64,000 nt of DNA from Phalacrocorax aristotelis (Eukaryota > Chordata > Aves > Suliformes > Phalacrocoracidae), in NCBI RefSeq assembly GCF_949628215.1, contig NC_134282.1, forward strand, positions 20,874,723-20,938,722, written 5' to 3'. A program made the translations under genes and the position numbers. The notes below the pieces were generated by a model. It saw only the letters and a list, made by a program, of their open reading frames with translations. It was not told the DNA's origin and made no database searches. Shown here one piece after another: positions 39,001 to 51,000 of this stretch (position 1 is the stretch's first letter; every line of letters starts with the position of its first letter).

Positions 39001-42000
39001 GGACTTCAATAAGATGAACTTTGTGAAGACCTATCCAGGTAGACTGTTAACCATTGCCTACACTAATATTTCTGTGAAGGGGAAGCATCTAAAATGCTTG
39101 GGAAACTGGACACCGTCAGAGATTAATCAAGTCCAAATACACTTTAAATCTGACTGACCTTCTAGTTGTCACTTGGTTAGGGGTAACTGCCATAAGATAA
39201 AGTTCTGTTATTGAGTAAACCTCAGTCAGCTGAGTCTGAGTTGCAGTCATTATCATTAAGTTCAGTACATCATTAGCCTGCGAGTGTAATGAGCCAGAAC
39301 TAGTGAGTTCAGATTTTACTCTTTCAAGTGGAGTCGTTATACTGCATGAATGTTAGGTTAACAGCTTTCTAAAGGTGCCTTTTGGTATTTGCAATTTCTA
39401 TCCTTTCTTTCTGTAATCACTGGGCTTGGTTACCTCTAGCTGAAGACGAGTCCTTGCCTTCTTGTCATCTTAGGAGAGCAATATGGATGAAAAAGATTTT
39501 ATTTTTCTGGTACATGGGGAATATTTATGGAGACGCTAATTTCAGCATTTGTCTGCACATCCTTACAAGAAATACAAAACTACATTGCTGGTTAAAATCA
39601 GAATACTAAAGTGAAAGGCCTGAAGAAGACTCTTAAAGATCACAGATTATGTAGCAAAACAAAGTGCAGTTTGTCTTATGACTCCCTGACAGTGATAGAA
39701 GCAATGTGCTTGCTTAGGAGAAAAAGACCTTGTTCTTAAAGCAACAAAACCCTCTTTTATCCTAAGGAAGATGACTTGGCAACTCAGTCAAGGGAAGTAC
39801 TTACATCTTGGCGGGCAGGGGGAGCTTCTTTCTAATGCTCATGTAACTTGCTTAGTGGCAGCGTTCTAAACAAAGCTGGGTGGGATTTGGTTGATGTCAC
39901 AGTTTGAGTGCTGTGAACTAGATATACTTTCAGGTGCTTAAAAGTGTGAATCTGAGCATAGCTCCCCTGGGATCAGGAAAAGAGGCACTTAAAAACCTTA
40001 ATTGCTTTCTTCAGATGTGTTATATTACTCCCCAGAAGTCCTGGCGTAACTAGAGGAAGCTGCGGGTTTGCATGTTCCTTAGCCAGAGCATCTTGGGTAT
40101 CCGGGCTGAACTCAGATTCTCTCTTTGTGGGAGAAAGGCTTAAATTAGCTGACTGACATGTTTATATCACTTAAGCTATTTAGAAGGCAAATACCAAACA
40201 GAACAATGCTAACCTTTTAGTTTAGCCTAGAGGCAAGTATAATATAGTCAAAACGTCTCCCTGGGGCTTTGCTTAGATATCATCTTCAACCTGTGTCTCT
40301 CTGAATTAGAACATAAGAACACATAATTTTGATTTTTAGGAGAAACTAGCCAGAATGTTTTTGTTCCTGCAGCTCATCAGAATCGAGTGTCTGCTATTAC
40401 TTTCTGCCTGACGTCAGAGTGGGTTATCAGCACTGGTCATGACAAGTGCGTCAGCTGGATGTGCACCAGGAGCGGGAGTATGCTGGGGAGACATTACTTC
40501 ACCTCTTGGGCTTCATGTCTACAGTATCCTTTGAAAAATTATTGCTACCCTGAAACTGGAGAGTACTTTGTTCCTTTAGCTCAATTTATTTGCTCCTTTT
40601 CATGTAAAAAGCTAGAGTGTAACCTCTTACAAGTCTGAGAACCCTTATTCTGATCAGATGTTCAATACCTTCGTTTCTCTTAGCTGCTGTTAGACAGTAG
40701 AAGGGGGTTTGTGACCTCGAGTTACAGAAATTGCAGTGTGTACTAGTTCCTAATTTTGAGACTTTTTTCTGGAGCATCTTGTAGAAGTGACTAGTAACTG
40801 TATCTATAGCCTGGCCTTTATACTTTGAGGCAAGTCACTTTGTTCAACAGATGCCAGTGTCATTTGAGTCCTTGTAGAGCATAAACCAGCATGAAAACCC
40901 TTTGGACTGCTTTAATTTTTCTGTCTTTGCTCATGTTAATCTTTTCTATCTTTAAGCTATGGGGTATGTTGAAACTTCATTCATTACTAGTAGTAATTTG
41001 TCTGCATGCAGTTTGCTTTCCTTCAAATAGCTTTTAACTGCTGCATTTGTAGCTTAAGAACTCCGGTTGTTTATTCAGCTGTAAGCACCTCAGGGCATTC
41101 TTTATTCTGTGTAGAAGACTTACAAACCCAGTAGCTTAAAGTGTAGTTCATATATTAAAACTTTTGAGCATGAGTGAAATACTTCAAATTCTAAAACGAT
41201 TTTTTAGCACTTGTTAATGGTGGCAGTTTAGATGTGGCTGGACAGTAAATGGAGGTAGTGGTTGGTGTATGAGGATTACTGGCAGGAATGTTGTAAAAGT
41301 GGCATGATTCTTAAGCTGAAAGAGATCAACTACGTCTCTGGAAAAAATAGACCTCTCTAGAATTGCTACATACCTGCATAGTACTAAGAAACTAGGAGGA
41401 AAGCTAACTGCTTGGTAGCTGGCAGCATGTCTAGTCTTCTGAGGTCTCCCATCTCTGCAGACCCTGCCTCACTGACTGAAGATCCGACAGGTTGTATTGT
41501 GCTGTTGCTCTTTTTTGCTGTCTTTGTTTTAGAGGTTGGGGGGTTGTTTTCCACAAAACATTTAATGTACAGCTCACCTTGGCTGAATGCACAAAACTGG
41601 CTTTATACTGGGGGTGTGGGTGTGTGTTAGGAGACTAGCTCACAGAACTAGGGATAATGCTAGCCTGAACTTTGAAGATGAAGAAAGGATCACATGTTCA
41701 GGAACTTAGTGCATTTGCTGAAAGCAAATTGTTTGTCTCAAGATTCTGAAGGCTTAAGAGGTTTCAGAACCATCATCAGATAGCAAAATCGCTGCTTTTT
41801 CAGTTGTGGTGGTAGGCTTTTTGGTACACTGACTTTTTAAAGATAGTCTTTCCTGTTGTATGGAATAAGCTACTTGGCTAGCTGCTGCCTGTGTTTTTGT
41901 GTGGCTCCAGGAGGACAGGTGAGTTTATACATAAATAACCCTTGGGCTATGTGTTGTCGCCTGTATGGGGTTTTTTAGCTCTTGTTTATATCCTGAATAG

Positions 42001-45000
42001 CAAAAGCCTTCTAACGGCAGCAAATGATCTAGTTCCATACAGCTTGATGTGCTTTAGTTTCCGGAGGCAATAGTTACGTAGTGGTAAAAACCAAATATCA
42101 GAAAACTGTTATGATGTATAATGCTTTTGCCAAGCATGCCACCTTGTTAATAGATCCCATGTTAGGATGTGGTGTGGCTTTTAATGTCAGTGTTAAATGA
42201 CAAAACACTTTCTGAAATACAGTTCAGTCTTCAAGCAAGATGCTCAAGGACCTGTATCAGTAATCTTGAAAGTGCAGAGAACGGTAAAAGAAATAGCCAC
42301 ACCTTCTTGGTAGCTTGAACATTGGAAGTATACTTCCACTGTAAGATAAACTAGCTGTGAAGGGTCAACATCCTTGTATCTTAATTTTCCTATCCTGGGG
42401 GCATCAACTAGTATAACATGCTAGAAAACTAAGAGTTTATAGTAGCAGGTACTAGGTAAGACTGAATGCTACCCAGTGTCCAGTGAGGTACTCGTAGTGG
42501 TAGCTCTGCACTGCAACAAGTAGCCTGAGGAGTTCTGGCATCTCTTGTAGAATATCATGAGTGTGTTCTGTAAATACCTGCTAGAAATGGTCTAAATCTA
42601 CTTGCCTTGTCTTAAACTAGGAGGTGGATTATCTCATGACTTCTCCACTGGCATTCTAGAACTTTTCTCACTTACCTTCTATACTGTCTTACTTGCACAT
42701 GTAGGGAGTGTGAGGTGAAGAGAGGAATGAAAAAAATTTAACTATTATGGTCTCCAACCCCTTTAGAAGTAGTTATGTAAATATTTATCTGTCACATTAG
42801 AATGTTCTTTTCGAATTTGTTTAGACTCTGTAGCTGATAGCTGTGCTGTTTCAGTCCTGTAAAATGTTCTTAAGAGCAAATGAGGCTTCTCCTTGATTGG
42901 TGTTCAGATATGACCATGAAACTCGGCATGCATTTGTTGGTGATTATTCTGGCCAGATCACTCTCCTGAAGCTTGAACAGAATACATGCTCAGTTATCAC
43001 AACACTCAAAGGGCATGAAGGTAAAGTAACTCTTCCTCTTAATTCCACTTGACCCAAATCATGGCACCTCTTTGTAAATTGGGATGAGATGGTCAGTTAA
43101 TGTCTACCTCTTAAGGATAGATATTGGATAAACAACCAGTGCAGGGTAGTAGTTATAAAAAGCTGTTCAAAGCTGTACATATGACTGTTTCTCTCAGAAC
43201 AGACACATTCTTGCTGAGAGAAAATCTTAGCCTTATAAATACTGTCAGGTATTTTTATTATAGGTGAAAAACAAAGGTAAATATGTGCATTCGATTAAAC
43301 ACAAGTTGTCCACTAGATGGCCACCTTTTAAAACGTTAGTCTTAACATTGAAAAGAAAGGATGAGAATGTGTTACTTTCCCCAACCCACCCCAGAGACCT
43401 TGTAGTACTATAATAATACCTAAAGCAGCTTTAGCTTAGTCTAGGTTCTAAAAAGCCACTTAATTCTTTCCAGTGCAGACTTTGGTGTTCTGATCAGTCT
43501 TAATGAGACTGGTTCAGTTTCCTGTGTTTAGCTGAAACAAGCTATATGCAAGAAATCTAGAGAGCCTTTTAGAATTGAAACTGTCTAGTCAGAGACAAAT
43601 GTCTCATCCTGGGTAGTATAAGTAAAGTCCTTACATCAAATGAAGAACCAAATAGTCTGTAACATGATATGGAGCCACAGTCTGCTGTAATGAGTAAAGC
43701 AAGAATACAAATCACAGAAGAATATGTAATTTAATAATATGCTGAGGGAAATAAACAAGAAATAAACAAAACATGCCTCTTCCCCTGTGGTACTGGCAAC
43801 TTTCAAATCAGCTGCCTAGTTTGCATTTGGGTATGGGTGAATAGCTGGGTCATGAGTGTCTGACCCCCTGGAAAAGGCTGCCTTGTTTCATAGCTGTAAG
43901 TATAGAGTAGACTTTGTTAAAGCTGGGTGGACTCCTGATTTACAGATGACTGCAAAATTATAAAGCTGGTTTTGAATGTGGGAGGCAAGTTGAGTTTTTC
44001 AAATGATAAATGCGTCTTCTGCTTTCAAGCAGCATTTCAGATTGTTTCAGTTAAGACCAAAATAATTCTCCTGGCCCTAGAGACTCCTTCACTTTTGTAT
44101 GCTTCTGCACTGGTCTGTGTTCAAATGCAACTCTTTGATAGATACTATTGTTAGTCTGAAAGCAGCGTGTCTTGACGTGGCACTACATATAGTGCATGTT
44201 CTATCTTTTGAGTTGTGGTAGGCTTCCAAGCACAAACTTCAGCAGTGCTGTCTGCATAGCAGGCAACTTTGGCTTGTATATAAGTTCCCTAAGGGGATTG
44301 TGATCCACAAAACAAGAACTGTTATAGTATAAAAGATTATTAAATTTGAGGGGCAGAAACAGGTTATTCTTCAATTGGTGTAATAGTAGCTACTTCATCT
44401 TTCTTCCTTTGTTTGTTTTTTTTTTTTAAGCAAAACAGATTATGTGTAACCTTTTTTCCTTCACAGTATTTGTGTAATATTCTCAAGACCTGGTAACTCT
44501 AAGCTTAAATGGCATCTAGGTCTCTCTGAGTGCAGCTGTGTTTGCCAGACTTCATCTTGTTTCCTTTCTAGATCTTGCCTTACTGTGACTTCATAAGCAA
44601 ACAGTGTTTGCTTTGCAGTTTAAATGGTTTTAGAGCTTGTCCTTCAACAGTTAGCTTCCAGAAGTCTCCATATTCTCCTACTCTGTGTAATGCTGAGATA
44701 CTACTCAAACTGCCTTTTATGGGGCAGATGCTCAGTGTTTTCTGAGACTACTATTCCCAAGTGGGTCAGTGTGAAAACAGTGTAGCCCTAAAGAAGGCAA
44801 GAAAAATCTCTTGCGCCAGAGAGCTGGAAAGGACTGATTTGGGCTGTAATTACCATTCATCTTGCTTTCAGACCAACAAGGCTTTTGATGACAGCTGAAC
44901 AATGTAAGGATGCTTTAAGGGGAAGGATGTCTATAAGGGAATAAAATGTTCCTGCAATTTCAAAACTACTGGCGGCATGAGCCACAAAATTACTTCTTTA

Positions 45001-48000
45001 GTCTGCATATGGGTTTAGTATAAGACTGCTACTGTCAGATGACTCATTTATTTCTATGTCTGACTAATGAGGCGCACAGTCAGGTTGGGCCTTCTGAAAT
45101 CTAGTTTTGTAACTTATTACGTAGTGGCCAAATTTGCTAACAGCAGTGAAACTGTCGCTTAGTTTCTTATTCCAAATATTTTAAACTTGTAAGTGGTTAT
45201 GTAAGGGAGTTGGTTTACCTATGAACACTGCCTGCTGTCCTGCAACCACTGACCAAGCACCTTACTGCGTTGTAGATGCTACTCTCCGCGTGGCAAGTTT
45301 AAATACTTTTCATCTTCCAAAGATCACATAGCAGCCTGCCTAGTGTTAAAACCAATTACCTAAATACAAGGGGCAGAAAGCTAGTAACTCGAACTTTCTG
45401 GCTTATGCTTTGCATCTGACTTTATTCTTAGGGATATTTTGTTCTGTTGTCAAATGCTCTTTGCCCCTCTAGCAGGACTGTATCTTGCTTTTGCATGCTG
45501 TCCTTTGCCTTAATGCTTTCAATATCTGTTACTGTAGTAAGGGAGTACCTCAGGTTTCAGTTTAATGACCCAAAAAAGCATCATTGTGTTGGGCAGTGGC
45601 TCCCTTAGACTAACTGCAGAATGTTCTTTCCTAGGAAGTATTACTTCCCTGTGGTGGGATCCTGTTCAACGACTGCTCTTCTCAGGTGCCTCTGATCACA
45701 GCATTATCATGTGGGATATTGGTGGAAGGAAGGGGCGAACACTGCTGCTCCAGGGACATCAGTATGTAATGGTGTCTTATTTTTCCTACATGTTCTGTAA
45801 TGAACACAGTCCCAGGAAGACTAAATAGCATGGCGAGATATTTGAATCTGTGTGAATAATGGAGAAAATAGCTTTTTGCAGAACTTGGAGGACTTTGAGG
45901 GGGAAGAAAGATAGTCAGTACTAGGAAAGCATTACCAAGAAATCTTTTTTTTTTTTTTTTGCTTGTGTTTGATACTTCTAAACCATGGGTAATGAGGACA
46001 TAAGATAAAAGTAGGTTATAGAAAGAGGTGGGTAAGGATTCTATATCGTCTTGCTTGGACTTCATGTAAAAGTTGCATGCTTCTGTGTTGTAAATACTTC
46101 ACTGAATTGCCTGTGAGGGTGGGGCTAAAAACTTAATGTATAAGCATGTTCGTGTACCTGTGTCAAATAAGCTTCAATATATTCCTGTCCTCTGTCTCTT
46201 TCTGTCAGTGAGGTGATAAACTGATTGGCTAAACTACAGCGGTGGTCTTTCAACTTCAGAAAAGTGTGTCCCATCTCCACTGTTCTGTGGATTAGGTAGT
46301 TAGTTGTCTGTAATCAACTCTTTACTTTCAGACATACAACACTAGCTGCTGTTTTTTAAATCTAGGGCCTTAATTCAGTCTGACAGACAGCTCACAACTG
46401 AAGATATATTCTACTTAGAAATGCAGTGGTAGTAGAGATCTTGTTTGTTTAAAGATGTATTTGTATAGTGCATTCTCCTCTTGTCTAATTCCATAGATGC
46501 CTCCATCCACCTTTGATCAAGACTGATAGCCTTAGCCCTAGAACTGTTGTTAAATCTTGAGGATTTAGTTTTATGGCTAAAGAACTAATAATAGAGTACT
46601 GGTTACAAAAAAGTAACTGAAGTCAGTGACTGGAGGACTTTATACTGCTGTTACTGCTGCATCATGTGTCCTGGTGAAGACTTATAGCACTGTTAGTTTC
46701 TCTTCAAACATCACACTTAGCATCAAACTTCATACTGAATGGGAAAGTAAGTTCTTCTGTGAAGCAAAATGACTTTTTGAATTCAACTTAGATGTTGCAA
46801 AGCAGTCTAATACCATTGAGATCCTTTGTTTAGTTTCTTAGGGTAGACTTCTATTTTGCTGTGACTTTATTTAGGATTAAACTGTCTTATTGATGAATGC
46901 ATGCTTTGCTTTGCAGCCTCAGACTTACTCATTGTGATTTGTTAGCAAAAGCGGAAGCTTCGTCTGCTTCCTAGCTGTGTCTTGAAACAAATATTTCTCT
47001 TCATTTTTTCCAGTTGTCTCTGTTTTGATAACTGTCTCTCCTTGCCAACAGAGAAGAGTATTTGCATGCACACTCTGAGCCAGTTGACACTCAGCTCACT
47101 ATCAGGGCTTACTGCCAGCAGATGTTAACATGGAACTGTACCTCTGGTATTCTGGTCAAGCCTGTAAGAACACTGTTATAGACAACATCCTGATGCTAGG
47201 GTAGCGCTTAGGAGACAGCATCTGTTCACTCATCTTCTTAGCTCTACTTAGTAGACTTATCGAAGTGTTTGGACATCAGTTTTGGCTTCCTAAGTAGCTT
47301 TACAAGGCTGAATCAGGGTTTGCTGGGAAACTAAGCTTTGTTTAAATACCTATGGGTAAATAGTGTCTACTTTGTTTGCAGTGACAAGGTGCAGGCTATC
47401 TGTTACATCCAGCTGACACGACAGCTGGTATCTTGTTCAGCTGATGGGGGAATTGCTGTCTGGAACATGGATATCAGCCGAGAAGAGGTAAGATCATGTC
47501 CTATGTCAAAGTTGTGGGGTTTTTTTTTTTGTTTTTTTTTTTTTTGTTTTTTTCTTGCCCCTTTTCAGAGGCTGATGTCCTTTGCTTAGTCAGTTCTGCA
47601 GGTTGTTTTCCTCATATTTCCTGAAACTTTAAGGCTGAATGATGTTACTAAACCTGCTCTGTTCTAGTGACTGGCCATACTGCATTGTAGTAGATGGATT
47701 TCCAGGACAGAAATGCAGGACAAGTTTGGGACTGCTTAGAGTCTTATCTCAATGAGACCACATGTTCCCTGGAATGGCTACAGCCCTTGCTTCTGTAACA
47801 CTCTAAAGCAGGCAAGCTTTTGCAGTGAAGAAACCAATGGACTGTGCTTCAACAGTCTTGAAATAAGTTCTCAACTCATGTCAAAGCAGGTAAAGAAGTG
47901 AGATGCTGTTTTTGAGATGCAGTTCAGAACGTAGAGATTCAGTGCCCCGACAACATTTTTTTTTAAAGACCTCAGTACACAGCAACTGTGCTTGCCATGC

Positions 48001-51000
48001 ACATTCTGGATCAGTTCATTTCCATCATAGGAGCTGAAAAGATGTATATTACTACTGTCTTTAGTTAAGCCATAATTATAGGAGTTAGATTTGGTTGCTG
48101 CCATAAGGCAGTATTTAAGACTCAGCCTTCCTTGTCCTGTTGCTTTTCCTTAAATGCAAGTGTCATGATTAAGAACTGTTTTCTGACATGTGTTGAGCTG
48201 TCACCTTAAACACACTGAATGCTGTATGTGGTGCTCCTAAGGTTTTCACCATGATGATCTCTTTTCAAAACTTATGTGATATTATGAAACTTTGTAGTTG
48301 CAAGGAATTGACTTATAATACAGTTGGGAAAACTAGATATGGCCATTTCTCATCTGGATCTACATGCGATAATTAAGGGGTCTTCTAAATAGTAGACAGT
48401 TTTAATGCAATTAAAATATGATTAACTTAGAGCAGCCATTATGTCTCAGAACTCATTGAAAAAAAACATAATCAAGCCCAATCCAAAAGCAAAGAAACTT
48501 AATGTTTACAGAATGTTGAACAGATTGCCTCTGAAGCATTAGCTATGAGTCATGTTATAGCTTATCTTCAAATGTGCGCTAATGCACATAAGACTAGAAG
48601 GCAGACTTTTTTGATTAGAAGGAATGGTGACTCCACTAACAGCTGTACTATTGATTTTGGGCAGTTGTGTATGTTGGTGATAGTGTTGGTAGTGTTGGCA
48701 GGTTCTTATGCCTACTTAATGCCTGAAATTAAGATGAAAAGAGTAGGAAGATACTCTGGTTTTCTGTTAGCGGGAGCCAGAAAGTGGATTGTCTTTACAA
48801 AAATGCTATTAAGTGAGAATTGCTATTGTAAGTAACTGAAAGAAGCAATATGCAACATCTCACTTGATGGAGAGGCGACTCATTTCCTCTACTCTCCTCC
48901 CTACCCCCCACACTGGACTTGTTACTACCCTTTACAATATTTTCCACTAGCATGGTGGAAGGAAGGGGATGGAATCATGGCTGAAGATGTAGGAACTGGA
49001 TATGTGGTATTAATAAATATTCATGGTGAGATGTTGGTGCAACTGACAGTCCTATTTTTTTATTACTATCAACAATGGATGCAAGTGAGATGTGGAGAAG
49101 AGCTGCTTTGTTCCAGCTTTCCTCCCATCAGGTTTCAATGAGACTCCCCCATCAGATGTATAAAGTTGTATATAATATACATGTTCTAATTCAGGTCTAT
49201 GTACTAAAAATATTGTGGCTCTCTTTCTATCCCTTACAAGGATGCTCAGTTGAGAGTCTTGAAAGTCTGAGAGTGTTGAAATGTGTGAAAGCTCTAACTA
49301 TTCTCATTTGGCCTAGTCAATTTATAGCAGGAAAAATATGTGGCTGGGAGAATGAATGCTTAATGAAGATGTGCGCAGGATGGAAAATGCAGATGAGTTC
49401 TTAACTATTTCAAACTGCAGCCCTAGGGAAGCAGAAAAGATATTTACTTCTGGACACCCCCCACTCACTTATAGAGGGGATGGCTGCCTTATAGCTTCTA
49501 CAGCTTGGATTACACTAACCCTTAAAGGTCATCTAGGCAACCAGAGCAGCAGTCTTTGAATTAGTTTTTATATTTAAGGCAGTAACATAACATACTGCTG
49601 TGGGCTTAAAAAGTATAGGAGGTGTGTAGGCAAAAAATAACTGTAGTCATGGCTTTGGGGTTTTTTGTACTAAACTTCCTAGGTACCGTACCCCAGGCAA
49701 TCTGTTGTTGTAATGGCCAGAGCTGAAATAGGGCATCTTCCCAAGTAAAATTTTACTTTAGGTTCTTAAAGCAAACTTCCTTGGCCGTCATGTGAGGAAA
49801 AATAATTCTAACTGCTTGCATTTCTCACTCTTTTGTAGGCTCCTCAATGGCTAGAAAGTGATTCCTGTCAGAAGTGCGAACAACCTTTCTTCTGGAATAT
49901 AAAGCAGATGTGGGACACAAAGACGTTAGGGCTGAGACAGGTGAGATTGCTGGTTTGAGTGCTTAGCTGTACTTCAGCACTTAAGCAAAATGCAAACAGA
50001 AAACCACTAAAGCTGTTAGATCTTTTAGAATGTTGGTATTCTTGCTGCTTTGAAGTGAGGGTTTATTGAGAGGTCACAGCTTCTAGGCAGTGCTAAGAAA
50101 TTTCCAAATTCTATGGAAAATGTTGCATCAAACTTTCAGCACAGCCTGCTTTGCCCTGTGATAAGAGTGCTCTGCTGGATTTATCTGAATATTTTTATGC
50201 ACTGGAGCTGTGGACATCTAATCCTCAAGTGTTGTGTAGAGTGGCACACAATGCCCCATAACTGAGCAAACTGCAGCCTCACATGTTGTAGGGCACTTGA
50301 TTCAGTGAAGCAGTGGAGTAAGTGGAAGTAAGACCTGCTCTTACTGGGCTAGAATGTGAAAGCTTTCCAGATAGCTTTCTTTTTGGAGGGATTGGACAGG
50401 CACCAAGACATTAATCTGTTTCTGGCTTTTTTAAGCTGTTGTTTCCTTGGTTGCTTGTTCAACCCTCTCTTTCCCCTGCTCCCATAAGAAGCTTGCAAAA
50501 GGACAAGAGGATGGACAGGGAGAATGTAGAGGTAAACGTGTTAAGGGCCAAGATGACTGTTCGGAACTCCAGAGTCCTTGGTTGAAGTAACAGAAGACTT
50601 CCTAACAGGTTGCAAAACAGAAGCTTTGTTGTTCAGTGAACACTTGGCAAGGTGGTTGAGTGGCACAATATATGTTTGTTTTGTTTCTTCTTCCTCCATG
50701 AAGCATCACTGCAGAAAATGTGGGCAAGCAGTGTGTGGCAAATGCAGTACCAAACGGTCAAGTTACCCAATCATGGGATTTGAGTTCCAGGTCCGTGTCT
50801 GTGATTCCTGTTTTGAGTCAATCAAGGATGAAGAGTGAGTATTAAGGAGTAATAAATTAAAGTAATACTGCTGAGGTGCAGAAACACTTGGGCTTGCTCT
50901 GCAGCCACACACAATGCTACACAAACATGCCAAGCTGATTCTGCTAATAGGCCACTTTCGCCTTGGGCACTCAAAGCGCTACAATGGCAGAGATCTCTCA

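Noticed and set aside
49521-49555. Minus-orientation CR1 fragment (words 'aaaggtcatctagg')
   Set aside because: The match is too short and lacks the rest of the CR1 end, so it may be chance.
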